Below are positions 31,339-40,324 of a stretch of 64,000 nucleotides of DNA, piece after piece. The stretch is from Rheinheimera aquimaris. GTDB lineage: Bacteria; Pseudomonadota; Gammaproteobacteria; Enterobacterales; Alteromonadaceae. Under the pieces are notes generated by a model that was not told where the DNA came from, did no database searches, and saw only the letters and a program-made list of their open reading frames with translations. A program made the translations under genes and the position numbers. How positions within the stretch are numbered: position 1 is the first letter of the stretch; each line of letters starts with the position of its first letter. Location: the NCBI RefSeq assembly GCF_020531985.1, contig NZ_JAJAVQ010000003.1, positions 643,886 to 707,885 on the forward strand, given 5' to 3'.

Positions 31339-31365
31339 TGCCTCAGTTTTATTAAGACTGAGGCA
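31339..31365. terminator. Hairpin between convergent lipoprotein genes
   Basis: Perfect 9-bp stem TGCCTCAGT/ACTGAGGCA with a 9-base loop. The loop contains the stop codon of the minus-strand DUF3833 gene. There is no clean T run on either side, so termination efficiency is unclear. Confidence 0.5.
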
Positions 31366-31936
31366 CCTGCTGCTGAATTTTCTGCTGTAACGCCACACAG
31401 CTGGCATTTGTGTCCTGCCGCTGAATTGATAATGTCAGTTCAGCCACCTGCAGGCCAAACTTGTGTAACGTACTGCGGTTAATCAGATTGTCGTCGTCTA
31501 TAAGGTACATCCAATCCTTTACCGCAACATCAAGCGTATCTCCGTCATAGGGTAGACGTAATGTGTACTGCCAGTACAGCGCATTACCTGCTAACTGGCC
31601 TGTTGCCTGCCCAACCACATCACCGGCAGTACCGCTGACACTGCCATCGGATTGCTGCTGCAGCTGCCAGTGGCGCTGCTCTATGCGGCCATCGCTAAAA
31701 TAAAACAGCTCATATAAATTGCCTTGCCCCCCCTGCCATTCGCCACAAAGTTCAGCACTGAAACGGACACTTTGTTTGCCTTGCCAGTTATGTAATACAC
31801 CCCAGGCTTTAGCTGTCCCCTGAAAGAACTGATTCAGTTTAAGCTCCGGGGTTTCATTCTGGTATTCTGAGACTGACTGGCTGCAGCCGCTGAGCAGCAA
31901 TGTCAATAACGCCGCTAAACTGGTTTTTTTCCACAT
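31352..31936 (-). CDS. DUF3833 lipoprotein
   Basis: 194 residues from MWKKTSLAALLTLLLSGC; GGAGGA lies just before the ATG, and longer in-frame starts lack this. Lipobox LLSGC. The body (PELKLNQFFQGTAKAWGVLHNW, ELFYFSDGRIEQRHW, LRLPYDGDTLDVAVKDWMYLIDDDNLINRS) matches DUF3833, a beta-rich envelope family of unknown function. The genes on either side are convergent and divergent, so it is a single-gene unit. Confidence 0.85.
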   Translation of the reverse strand: MWKKTSLAALLTLLLSGCSQSVSEYQNETPELKLNQFFQGTAKAWGVLHNWQGKQSVRFSAELCGEWQGGQGNLYELFYFSDGRIEQRHWQLQQQSDGSVSGTAGDVVGQATGQLAGNALYWQYTLRLPYDGDTLDVAVKDWMYLIDDDNLINRSTLHKFGLQVAELTLSIQRQDTNASCVALQQKIQQQVPQS

Positions 31937-32073
31937 AAATCCTCCGCTTTTCATCAACACTACGCATTTATGTGGTGACCGGCTCAAATAAAATAAAAAA
32001 TATTCAAATCTGGCAAACTAATTTCTCTACCACTACGACTTAACAGACAAATACCACAGAGAACAACAATATC

Positions 32074-32634
32074 GTGTTTAAACGAAGTGATGAAAACCTG
32101 ATAGCCAAAGCGCTACAAGGCGACCAGCACGCCTGGCAACAGTTGGTTAGCCGCCACCAGAGCAGCCTGTACTATTTTGGTTTGCGACTGCTGGGCTCCA
32201 AAGAAGATGCCAATGACCTGCTACAGGATGTGCTGATGGTGCTCTGCCGTAACCTTGGCCAGTACCGGGGCGACAGCAGCTTTAAAAGCTGGCTGTTTGG
32301 TATCGCCAATTACCGCGCCATGGATATGTTGCGCCGCAGAAAGTACAGCGACGGCGACGAAGCACTGGCAGAAGTCGCAGACGAAACCCCTGCTCTGGCA
32401 GAGCAGCTGGTTAATCAGCAGCAACAGCGTCAGGTACAGCTGCAGTTACGCAGCCTGCCGCCGGAGCAACGTCTGGTGCTGGAGCTGAAATTTTATCAGC
32501 AGTTTACATTTGACGAAATTGCCAGCCAACTGGCCGTTTCCAGCAATACCGTCAAATCCCGTTTTTATGCCGCGCTGGATAAAATGCGCCTGCAGTTGGA
32601 GGTTGACCATGTCGAACAATCAGCAAATTTTTGA
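32074..32634 (+). CDS. ECF-family RNA polymerase sigma factor
   Basis: 186 residues from a GTG start. Sigma region 2 has LLGSKEDANDLLQDVLMVL and FKSWLFGIANYRAMDMLRR. Region 4 has LPPEQRLVLELKFYQQFTFDEIASQLAVSSNTVKSRFYAALDKMR with the helix-turn-helix. It belongs to the extracytoplasmic-function class, RpoE/CnrH-like by sequence. The next gene overlaps it by 26 bases and looks like its membrane anti-sigma factor. Confidence 0.9.
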   Translation: MFKRSDENLIAKALQGDQHAWQQLVSRHQSSLYYFGLRLLGSKEDANDLLQDVLMVLCRNLGQYRGDSSFKSWLFGIANYRAMDMLRRRKYSDGDEALAEVADETPALAEQLVNQQQQRQVQLQLRSLPPEQRLVLELKFYQQFTFDEIASQLAVSSNTVKSRFYAALDKMRLQLEVDHVEQSANF

Positions 32635-33256
32635 AGACTGGCTCGCTGGTAAGATCAGTACCGGTGAATGTGCAGAATTATTACAACACGATGCCACCTG
32701 GCTGGCCCGGATGCATAACGCCAGTGCATTGCGTGCAGATGCCGCCAGGCCAGAGTTTGATGCTGTGCCCCAAGTGGATACCAGCAGCATTTTTGCCAAC
32801 CAGTGGCAAAGATCAAAACCACAGCGTAGCTGGTGGCCACAAATCAGTCTGGCACTGTCTTGCGCAGCGATGTTGATAAGCCTGTCACCCGCGCAACTGC
32901 AACTGAAAGATGGCAGCCTGACACTGAGCTGGCATAACAGCCAGCAGGAGATAGACTCGGCAGTCAACAAAGCGTTGGTCAGTTATCAGCAGGAACAACA
33001 GCAGTGGCTGGCACAGCAACTGGATTTTCAGCAACAGAACACCAGCTCGCAATTAATATTGCTAAAAGACTATCTGCAGGATGAACTGCAACGCGATCAG
33101 CGCAGCGACATGCTGCAGCTGGTGGAATATCTAAACCAGCAACGTCAGGCTGACTGGCAATACTGGCAGGAAAACTATCAACCGATGCAGGCGGGCTATC
33201 GCCCAACTGACAGCTATTACTTAAGCCCAACTAATACCGGAGCGGTAAAACCATGA
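32609..33256 (+). CDS. Probable membrane-anchored anti-sigma factor
   Basis: 215 residues from MSNNQQIFEDWLAG; GGAGG lies 7 bases before the ATG. The N-terminal cytoplasmic part (about 1-75) is short, with a FEDWLAGKISTGECAELLQHD segment that resembles the sigma-binding end of short anti-sigma proteins. One transmembrane helix (about 80-97, ISLALSCAAMLISL) is followed by a Gln-rich periplasmic coiled coil. No zinc HxxxCxxC motif is present. Its role is inferred from overlap with the sigma gene and topology. Confidence 0.65.
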   Translation: MSNNQQIFEDWLAGKISTGECAELLQHDATWLARMHNASALRADAARPEFDAVPQVDTSSIFANQWQRSKPQRSWWPQISLALSCAAMLISLSPAQLQLKDGSLTLSWHNSQQEIDSAVNKALVSYQQEQQQWLAQQLDFQQQNTSSQLILLKDYLQDELQRDQRSDMLQLVEYLNQQRQADWQYWQENYQPMQAGYRPTDSYYLSPTNTGAVKP

Positions 33257-34146
33257 AAGCATTACGTCGTACCTCATTTTATCTGACAGCCCTCACGGCA
33301 GCTTTGACTATATTGCCGGCCCAGGCGGCGGATATCAGCCCGACATTGAAGAAAAATGCCGATATCCTGCAAACAATATTGCAAACCGCGTTTAAAGAAG
33401 ATGAAAACAGCCGTCTGTCATCCATGCAGTACAGCTACCTGACCGGCCAGGGCTTACTGTTTCAGGCAAATGCCGTCAGAAGCGGCCGCCATGTATTTCA
33501 TTTTAGCGGCTCCGGTATACCACCGGTAGCACCCGTTCCGCCGGTACCGCCACAACCAGACAGCGAGTTTGATTTTGAATTTGATATTGATCACGAAGAC
33601 ATTGAACGGCTGACTGAAGCGGCTCAGGAGATGGCCGAGCAGGTAAAACAACAACACCGCTACACATACCGCATTGCTGAGAAACAACGCGCGATTGAAC
33701 GTGAGCTACGCGATGTTGAGCGCGACCTGCGGGATATCGAGTTTAATAAATCGATGAGTAAGCTCGACAAAGAGCAGCAACAGGAACTGGCCACGCTGCA
33801 ACAAAAAGCGAAGGTATTAAAAGAGAAGCAAGCCGAAGTTGAAAAAGAAGCAGCTACAAGCCGCAAGCAATTGGAAGAACAGCGCAGTAAACAGCTGGCT
33901 GAGCAGCAAAAGCAAACCGCTGCGATGGTAAAAACGGTCGGCGAGAAATTCAGCCAGATCTTATGCGACTACGGCGCCAGCCTGCGCGACATGCCGGACA
34001 CAGAATATGTCAGCCTGCAGGTGAACAACCGCGGTAGCGACGGCCGTTATTACTGGGTGGTGAGAAAGTCTGATATTAACCAATGCATGACCGGCAAAAT
34101 TAAAGCCAAAGACCTGCTGACCAAAGCCAGCACCTACCAGTTCTGA
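33253..34146 (+). CDS. Exported coiled-coil protein of the sigma locus
   Basis: 297 residues with a cleavable signal peptide ending AQAAD (about residue 26). A Pro-rich stretch (GIPPVAPVPPVPPQP) and an acidic EFDFEFDIDHED patch come next, then a long charged coiled coil (about 120-225) and a C-terminal domain with Cys residues (ILCDYG, INQCMTG) and WVVRKSDINQ. The ATG overlaps the stop of the anti-sigma gene (4 bases). No family recognised. As third gene of the sigma operon it may feed a periplasmic signal to the anti-sigma factor; this is inference. Confidence 0.65.
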   Translation: MKALRRTSFYLTALTAALTILPAQAADISPTLKKNADILQTILQTAFKEDENSRLSSMQYSYLTGQGLLFQANAVRSGRHVFHFSGSGIPPVAPVPPVPPQPDSEFDFEFDIDHEDIERLTEAAQEMAEQVKQQHRYTYRIAEKQRAIERELRDVERDLRDIEFNKSMSKLDKEQQQELATLQQKAKVLKEKQAEVEKEAATSRKQLEEQRSKQLAEQQKQTAAMVKTVGEKFSQILCDYGASLRDMPDTEYVSLQVNNRGSDGRYYWVVRKSDINQCMTGKIKAKDLLTKASTYQF

Positions 34147-34164
34147 TATATCGCTGACATCATG

Positions 34165-34194
34165 CTACGCGGTTGGGTTCAACCAGCCGCGTAG
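34165..34194. terminator. Hairpin after the sigma-factor operon
   Basis: Arms CTACGCGG and CCGCGTAG pair perfectly around a loop that itself can pair (GGTTG/CAACC). It lies 18 bases past the stop codon, without a clear T run. A smaller hairpin GGTTCC/GGAACC followed by TTTA lies at 34240-34260. Confidence 0.5.
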
Positions 34195-34273
34195 TGAAAT
34201 TCTACTTTGTTGCTATCAGCTTTTCGGCGACAATAGCGCGGTTCCAGTTCGGAACCTTTACCCGGACATCTTT

Positions 34274-34906
34274 ATGCCAGCTTCTGTGCAAACCTCTGAC
34301 CTGCTGAATTTCGATACTATTATCGACGCCTTTTACACACAGGGCTGGGTTTGGCTGCCTGAATTCCTGCGCCCTGAGCTCAACAGTGCCCTGTTACATG
34401 AAGCTCAGTATGAAGCTGAGCTGACTCCTGCGGGTATAGGCCGTCAAAACGATTTTCAGCTTAATCAGCAGATCCGCCGCGATGCCACACAATGGTTTGA
34501 TGGCCAAAGCACAGCCCAACAGCAATATCTGGCATTAATGGCACAGTTGCAGCAAGTCTTTAACCGGCGCTGCTTTCTTGGCTTATTTGATTTTGAATGT
34601 CATTTTGCCCGCTACCGCAGTGGCGATTACTATCAGAAGCATGTCGATGCATTCAGCGGCCGCTCGAACCGGGTGCTGACCACGGTCAGCTATCTGAACA
34701 GCGTTAATCAGGGTGGCGAACTTGAGCTGTATAATGAGCACGACCAACTGATAGATCGTTTTTTGCCAACCGCCGGCAGTCTTATCATCTTTGAAAGCGA
34801 ACGCTTCCCGCATGCAGTGCTACCTGCCGTTGACACCCGGTATAGCATAGCCGGCTGGTTTCGCAGAAACGCCAGTATCAACGGCGTGCTGGATCCGGCC
34901 AGTTAA
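34274..34906 (+). CDS. 2OG-Fe(II) oxygenase (prolyl-4-hydroxylase-like)
   Basis: 210 residues. The iron ligands H123 and D125 (KHVDAF) and H180 (RFPHAVLP) and the 2-oxoglutarate-binding R189 (TRYSIAGWF) are all present, in a double-stranded beta-helix context (YSGDYYQKH-like, VSYLN, GGELELY). It should hydroxylate a protein or small-molecule substrate; the substrate cannot be told. It lies 7 bases before the metal-binding exported protein gene and may be co-transcribed with it. Confidence 0.85.
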   Translation: MPASVQTSDLLNFDTIIDAFYTQGWVWLPEFLRPELNSALLHEAQYEAELTPAGIGRQNDFQLNQQIRRDATQWFDGQSTAQQQYLALMAQLQQVFNRRCFLGLFDFECHFARYRSGDYYQKHVDAFSGRSNRVLTTVSYLNSVNQGGELELYNEHDQLIDRFLPTAGSLIIFESERFPHAVLPAVDTRYSIAGWFRRNASINGVLDPAS

Positions 34907-34913
34907 AACGCTT

Positions 34914-35315
34914 ATGATAGCCGCTATGCGTAGCGTACTGTGTTATTTATTACTGTTAACTCTGACACTATCTGGCCTGGCCGGATCGGTGCAGCAAGCG
35001 CATGCTTACAACCTGGCAGATGCGATTGTCATGCAAAGTATGCAGCATCAACACGATATCTCAGCTGAAAACAGTGATATGCCATGCCATGGCAGCGCCG
35101 CGAAAATCGCTGACGACAGTAGCGATAACTGCTGTAAGCAGATGCAACACCAGTGCGGTGCGGACTGCTGTGCCAAACACTGCGCGACATCCGGTGCTTT
35201 ACTCGCCGCCGAGCTGTTCCGCTATATCCGTCCTGACAATGTCATTAGCCGCCACACTGCAGATTTACCGCTGTGGTTGTTTGCCGAAGAGTCCCCTCCC
35301 CCTATAAACGCCTGA
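34914..35315 (+). CDS. Exported Cys/His/Met-rich protein, probable copper-binding
   Basis: 133 residues with a signal peptide (to about QQAHA). A cluster of possible metal ligands follows (MQSMQHQHD, DMPCHG, DNCCKQMQHQCGADCCAKHC). It is similar in composition to small CopL/DUF2946-type proteins found next to copper efflux genes. Two start codons (M1 and M5) are possible and both keep the signal peptide. It precedes cusB by 64 bases on the same strand. A periplasmic Cu/Ag-binding or chaperone role is inferred. Confidence 0.65.
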   Translation: MIAAMRSVLCYLLLLTLTLSGLAGSVQQAHAYNLADAIVMQSMQHQHDISAENSDMPCHGSAAKIADDSSDNCCKQMQHQCGADCCAKHCATSGALLAAELFRYIRPDNVISRHTADLPLWLFAEESPPPINA

Positions 35316-35379
35316 TCCGGTTAAGTTCTGTTTCGCTGTGCAGTCTGCACAGTCGTTTTAACGTGTTTCAGGAAACATT

Positions 35380-36660
35380 ATGCGCGCACATTACTTTGCA
35401 TGGCTGTTGTCAGTGTCAGCCATTGGTCTGTCTGCACAGCAACATGACAGCCATCAACATGATACACACCCCGATACTGCACAGGATATCGAGTCTACAA
35501 AACTTGCTCCAAAGCAGAGTGCAGTAACACAGAGTGCAATAACAGAAAGTGTATTACCGCAAACGGTACAGTTATATAGCTGCCCAATGCATCCCCACAT
35601 TCAGCAACATGAACCCGGCAACTGTCCGATATGTGGTATGACACTGGTAGCAAAGTCAGCACCTATGAATGCACAGGTACAGGTGAACGGCGCCATGCAA
35701 CAGGCGCTGGCTATCCGCACAGCAACAGCCGAATCAAGAACCTTATGGCGTTTTATTGAAACCTTCGCTCAGGTGCAGTACCCGGAAGATGCTATTCACC
35801 ACAGCCATATACGCGCTGAAGGCTGGATAGAACAGCTGTATGTACGCAGCCTTGGCCAGCGCGTTCAGGCCGGGGAAAAGCTGTTTAGCTACTATGCGCC
35901 GGACTTACTGGTGGCACAGGATGACTACCTGCAAGCGTTATCTGTCAGCCAGCAAAATGGCAGCCGCAGCGCTAACCTGCTGCAGCGGGCAGAAACCCGC
36001 TTACGTTTGCTGGGCCTGACCGACAAGGACATCAAACAATTGCAGCAAAGCCGCCAGAGCCAGTACCAAATCACCGTTTACGCACATCAGGACGGAGTTG
36101 TCACCATGCTGAATGTGCGCGACGGCATGTATATCCGCCCGGGCGATACCCTGATGGAAATCACCAGCCTGCAGCAAGTCTGGCTCACAGCCGATGTACC
36201 GGAGGCACAGCAAAGCTGGCTTAGGCAGGGTATGGCGGCTGAAGTGGATATTCCATCGCAGCATATCTCAGGTATTGAGACCCGGGTCGATTTTATCTAC
36301 CCGGCGCTTGATGCGCAAAGCCGCACCAGCAAAGTCAGAATGACGCTGGACAACCCGCAGCAACAGCTGCAGCCGAATATGTTGCTGCCGGTAAGACTGT
36401 ATGGCGGCGAATTGAAAGATGTACTGGCCGTGCCGCGTGACGCAGTGCTGCTGTCCGGTACTGGCAGCCGGGTGATTGTGCAAGAAGGCGACAACTTCAG
36501 CGTACGCAAGATCACTACAGGCAACAGTGCACAGGGCTATGTGCAGGTGTTATCCGGCCTGGCTGCGGGTGAGCAGGTAGTGGTTTCCGGTCAGTTCCTG
36601 CTGGATGCTGAAGCTGGCTTAAGCCAGCTCCCCGTCAGCACCGCTGCGCATCAGCATTAG
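35380..36660 (+). CDS. cusB: CusB-type efflux RND periplasmic adaptor
   Basis: 426 residues: signal peptide (to about SAQQ), a His-rich stretch (HDSHQHDTH), then a heavy-metal-binding domain with C68PMH and C82PIC85GM motifs (residues 66-90). The membrane-fusion core follows (lipoyl half-motif GWIEQLYVRSLGQRVQAGEKLF, second half VTMLNVRDGMYIRPGDTLMEI). It bridges the inner-membrane pump CusA and an outer-membrane channel for Cu(I)/Ag(I) export. AGGAAACATT precedes the ATG. No cusC-like channel gene or separate cusF is in the window. Confidence 0.9.
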   Translation: MRAHYFAWLLSVSAIGLSAQQHDSHQHDTHPDTAQDIESTKLAPKQSAVTQSAITESVLPQTVQLYSCPMHPHIQQHEPGNCPICGMTLVAKSAPMNAQVQVNGAMQQALAIRTATAESRTLWRFIETFAQVQYPEDAIHHSHIRAEGWIEQLYVRSLGQRVQAGEKLFSYYAPDLLVAQDDYLQALSVSQQNGSRSANLLQRAETRLRLLGLTDKDIKQLQQSRQSQYQITVYAHQDGVVTMLNVRDGMYIRPGDTLMEITSLQQVWLTADVPEAQQSWLRQGMAAEVDIPSQHISGIETRVDFIYPALDAQSRTSKVRMTLDNPQQQLQPNMLLPVRLYGGELKDVLAVPRDAVLLSGTGSRVIVQEGDNFSVRKITTGNSAQGYVQVLSGLAAGEQVVVSGQFLLDAEAGLSQLPVSTAAHQH

Positions 36661-36671
36661 GAGCAGCATCA

Positions 36672-39600
36672 ATGATTAAAGCTATTATCCGCTGGTCGGT
36701 GCAAAACCCGTTGCTGGTGCTGATAAGCACGCTGGCACTGACACTGTTCGGCTATCAGGCCAGCCAGCAGCTGAAACTCGATGCGCTGCCAGATTTGTCT
36801 GATGTGCAGGTTATTATCAAAACCAGTTTCCCCGGCCAGACGCCACAAACAATAGAAGAACAGGTGAGCTATCCGCTATCGACAGCCTTATTAGCGGTGC
36901 CCAAAGCCAAAGCCGTACGCAGCTTTTCTATGCCTAATGACAGCTACCTGTATGTTATTTTCGAAGATGGTACAGATCCATACTGGGCACGTTCGCGGGT
37001 ACTGGAATACCTGCAAACCGTGACACTGCCGGCAGGTGCCAACGCTACGCTTGGCCCGGACGCCAGCGGTGTTGGCTGGATATTCCAGTATGCGCTGACC
37101 GACAGCAGCGGCAGTCAGTCATTGGAACAGCTCACCAGTCTGCAGCAGTTTTATCTGACACCAGAGCTACAAAGCGTGGCGGGCGTGGCAGAGGTTGCCA
37201 GTATAGGCGGTATGAAAAAAACCTATCAATTGCAGCTGGATCCTCGACTGATGCGCTCATTCAACGTCACGCTACAACAGGTCATTACTGCCATTAACAG
37301 CCACAACCAGCAGCGGGGCGGCAGCGTGGTAGAAGTCGCAGAAACAGAGCTGCTGGTGCAGTCTTCTGGCTATATTCAATCGCTACAACAGCTGGCGGCG
37401 GTACCGCTGGGGGTGCGCAACAGCGCCGATTACCCGCTGACACTGGCAGATGTTGGTACAGTGCAAACTGTACCGGCGGCCCGGCGCGGCATAGCAGAGC
37501 TAAACGGTGAAGGCGAAGTTGTTGGCGGCATCATAGTCATGCGTCAGGGCGAAAATGCGTTAAGCACCATAGCGGCAGTAAAACAAAAAATGGCACAGTT
37601 ACAAAGTGGCCTGCCAGCAGGTGTGGCTATGGTTACCGTTTATGATCGCGCCACTCTGATTGAAAACACTGTCAGCAATCTTAGCGACAAGTTACTGGAA
37701 GAAATGGCCGTCGTCGCGCTGGTGTGTCTGGCATTCTTACTGCACGTACGCTCGGCTCTGGTTGCTGTCATCAGCCTGCCGCTGGCCCTGCTGGCCAGCA
37801 TCTTACTGATGAACCTTTTAAATATCAGCGCCAACGTCATGAGCCTGGGCGGTATCGCTATCGCCATTGGTGCTCTGGTGGACGCCGCCATTGTGATGGT
37901 AGAGCATGGCCATAAAAAGCTGGAGCAGGCACGCGCGGGTAATGTCACGCTTAGCCGCAGTGAGTTTCGTCAGGTGATCCTTGATGCCTGTACTGAAGTC
38001 GGGCCAGCATTATTTTTCTCCTTATTGGTGATCACCGTCAGTTTTATGCCGGTGTTTTTGCTCGAGGCGCAGGAAGGCCGGCTATTTGCGCCACTGGCCT
38101 ACACAAAAACCTTCGCCATGGCCGCCGCGGCAGTACTGGCAGTCACGCTGATCCCAGTGCTGATGCTGTACTTACTGCGCGGCAAAATCCCATCAGAGCA
38201 TAGTAATCCGCTTAACCGCACGCTGGTCGCACTATACCGGCCGGTGCTCAGCCTGTGTTTACGCTTTCCCAAAACGCTGGTGTTGCTGTCGTTGCTGGCG
38301 CTGGCCTCTGCTACCCTGCCCTGGCAACGGTTATCCAGCGAGTTTATGCCAGCTTTCGCTGAAGGTGATTTGCTGTATATGCCAACCACAGTGCCGGGGC
38401 TAAGCCCGGCCACGGCAGCCAAACTGCTGCAGCAGACTGACCGGCTGATCAAAACCGTGCCTGAAGTTGACACAGTGCTGGGTAAAAGTGGCCGCGCCGA
38501 TTCGGCAACGGATCCGGCACCGCTGACAATGTTCGAAACCAGCGTGAAGTTAAAACCGCAAAGCGAGTGGCGCGATGGTTTCACTCTGGCTGACATTATT
38601 GCTGAACTTGATGCAGTAGTGCAGGTGCCGGGCCTGACCAATGCCTGGCTACCACCGATTAAAACCCGCATTGATATGTTGTCTACCGGTATCAGAACGC
38701 CGGTGGGCATTCGTGTCAGCGGGCCGGATCTGGATGTTTTGTCCGAGGTTGCAACGCAGCTGGAGCAAAAAGTAAAAGCGCTGCCCGGCAGCCGTTCCGT
38801 ATTTGCCGAGCGCGCCGAATCCGGGCTTTATCTGAACATTACACCCAATATCGCTCAGTTAGCACGCTATGGCATAACACTGACTGAACTGCAGCAGTAT
38901 GTTGCCAATGCGATTGGCGGCGCGCCGGTGGCGCAAAGCATTCAGGGCCGTGAACGCTTTGATATCAGCCTGCGTTTCCCACGTGAACTGCGCAGTCACC
39001 CGGATGACATCGCCAAACTGCCACTGCAAAGCCGGGATGGGGCTTTTGTACTGCTGGAGCAGGTTGCTGATATCAGCGTAGATAATGGCCCGGTCATGAT
39101 CCGGGCAGAAAATGCCCGCCTGACCAGTTGGGTATTTATCGACCTGCAGACCGATACCCAACTTGGCCGTTACCTCAACGATCTGCAACAATTGCTGGCT
39201 ACGCAGCAGTTCCCGCCCCAGGTGACTGTCAGCATTGGCGGCCAGTATGAATATCTGCAGCGCGTCAGTGCGCGCTTACAGCAGCTGGTGCCAGTGACCT
39301 TGTTACTGATCGTCGTGTTGCTGTATCTGACGTTCCGCCGTTTCAGTGATGTGGTCCTGGTACTGGTATCATTGCCGTTTGCCTTAAGTGGCAGCCTATG
39401 GCTATTGTATCTGCTGGACTACCAGCTGTCGGTCGCGGTCGCCGTAGGGTTAATCGCACTCAGTGGTGTGGCGGCTGAGTTTGCGGTGGTGATGTTATTG
39501 TACTTAAAGCGGGCGGTTGAAGAGCTACAACCGGCGAACCGCGATCAGCTGTGGCAGGCCATTATGCATGGCGCTGTGCAGCGGGTGCGTCCCAAAGCCA

Positions 39601-39782
39601 TGACGGTGCTGACCATCATTGTCAGCCTGTTGCCCATCATGCTCGGCGCCGGAGCCGGTAACGAAGTGATGCAACGCATCGCCGCACCAATGCTGGGCGG
39701 TATGGTTGCCGCACCTTTGGTATCTATGCTGCTGATGCCAGTGTTGTACTTTCTGTTGTTGCGTCGCCGTTTGCCGGCTTAA
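36672..39782 (+). CDS. cusA: CusA-type Cu(I)/Ag(I) efflux RND pump
   Basis: 1036 residues with the HME-RND fold: N-terminal helix, two large periplasmic loops, and helix 4 with proton-relay region IGALVDAAIVMVEHGHK. The three Met residues that bind copper in E. coli CusA (M573, M623, M672) are conserved here as M570 (LYMPTT), M620 (LTMFET) and M669 (RIDMLSTG), with the same spacing, which argues for Cu/Ag rather than Zn/Co/Cd. It follows cusB by 11 bases with AGGAG before the ATG. Confidence 0.93.
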   Translation: MIKAIIRWSVQNPLLVLISTLALTLFGYQASQQLKLDALPDLSDVQVIIKTSFPGQTPQTIEEQVSYPLSTALLAVPKAKAVRSFSMPNDSYLYVIFEDGTDPYWARSRVLEYLQTVTLPAGANATLGPDASGVGWIFQYALTDSSGSQSLEQLTSLQQFYLTPELQSVAGVAEVASIGGMKKTYQLQLDPRLMRSFNVTLQQVITAINSHNQQRGGSVVEVAETELLVQSSGYIQSLQQLAAVPLGVRNSADYPLTLADVGTVQTVPAARRGIAELNGEGEVVGGIIVMRQGENALSTIAAVKQKMAQLQSGLPAGVAMVTVYDRATLIENTVSNLSDKLLEEMAVVALVCLAFLLHVRSALVAVISLPLALLASILLMNLLNISANVMSLGGIAIAIGALVDAAIVMVEHGHKKLEQARAGNVTLSRSEFRQVILDACTEVGPALFFSLLVITVSFMPVFLLEAQEGRLFAPLAYTKTFAMAAAAVLAVTLIPVLMLYLLRGKIPSEHSNPLNRTLVALYRPVLSLCLRFPKTLVLLSLLALASATLPWQRLSSEFMPAFAEGDLLYMPTTVPGLSPATAAKLLQQTDRLIKTVPEVDTVLGKSGRADSATDPAPLTMFETSVKLKPQSEWRDGFTLADIIAELDAVVQVPGLTNAWLPPIKTRIDMLSTGIRTPVGIRVSGPDLDVLSEVATQLEQKVKALPGSRSVFAERAESGLYLNITPNIAQLARYGITLTELQQYVANAIGGAPVAQSIQGRERFDISLRFPRELRSHPDDIAKLPLQSRDGAFVLLEQVADISVDNGPVMIRAENARLTSWVFIDLQTDTQLGRYLNDLQQLLATQQFPPQVTVSIGGQYEYLQRVSARLQQLVPVTLLLIVVLLYLTFRRFSDVVLVLVSLPFALSGSLWLLYLLDYQLSVAVAVGLIALSGVAAEFAVVMLLYLKRAVEELQPANRDQLWQAIMHGAVQRVRPKAMTVLTIIVSLLPIMLGAGAGNEVMQRIAAPMLGGMVAAPLVSMLLMPVLYFLLLRRRLPA

Positions 39783-39795
39783 CCAAGAAACGCAG

Positions 39796-39824
39796 GCGTA
39801 CTGCTTAGTCAGTACGCTTATTTT
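39796..39824 (+). terminator. Terminator after cusA
   Basis: Stem GCGTACTG/CAGTACGC with loop CTTAGT, followed by TTATTTT. It abuts the stop codon of the convergent DUF192 gene. Confidence 0.75.
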
Positions 39825-40315
39825 GCGCCGTCAGTCGCTTTTTTATCCGGCATAGACACTTTAGCACCAACTTTTATGCCGTGGCTGGCAAACCAGCCAC
39901 GTGGCATTTCCAGTGCAGCTATTACCGGCCCCGGTGACGGCACCGGCGTCTGGTCAAAAGGTTCCAACTGCACCAGTTGGGCGATGGTCCAGTCGGGTGC
40001 GATATAAGCGACATCCAGCGCCATGCTGGTATTGGCCATCCACAGCGAAATAGCCGTCGGTTTTTGATACAGCAAAAACATGCCGGGCTCAGCACTTTGT
40101 TGAAACATCAGGCCCTGTGCCCGCTTCTGTGGTGTGTCAGCCAGTTGTACCTGTACCGTCTGCTGTGCTAACTGCAGCGGCACCAGTTCAAACTGCTCCA
40201 GCTCAAACTGCTCAGGTTGCTGCTGTGCCATCACCGGCTGACTGACAGAGAACAATAGCAGCAGACTCAATACCAGTGACAAGCCACGTTTGTGCAACGG
40301 GTTAAAGTTGATCAT
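39818..40315 (-). CDS. DUF192 exported protein
   Basis: 165 residues with a signal peptide (to about VMAQ). The DUF192 core is clear: LADTPQKRAQGLMFQQS, GMFLLYQKPTAISLWMANTSMALDVAYIAPD and ALEMPRGWFASHGIKVG. A Gln/Glu-rich repeat (PEQFELEQFELVPL) lies before it. The family's function is unknown. It lies 9 bases after ubiA on the same strand. Confidence 0.88.
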   Translation of the reverse strand: MINFNPLHKRGLSLVLSLLLLFSVSQPVMAQQQPEQFELEQFELVPLQLAQQTVQVQLADTPQKRAQGLMFQQSAEPGMFLLYQKPTAISLWMANTSMALDVAYIAPDWTIAQLVQLEPFDQTPVPSPGPVIAALEMPRGWFASHGIKVGAKVSMPDKKATDGAK

Positions 40316-40324
40316 CGTTTATCC

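Noticed and set aside
38099..38710. Antisense open frame of 203 codons within cusA (minus strand)
   Set aside because: It lies wholly opposite a clear RND pump gene, has Ser/Ala/Gly/Val-rich shadow composition and no ribosome site.
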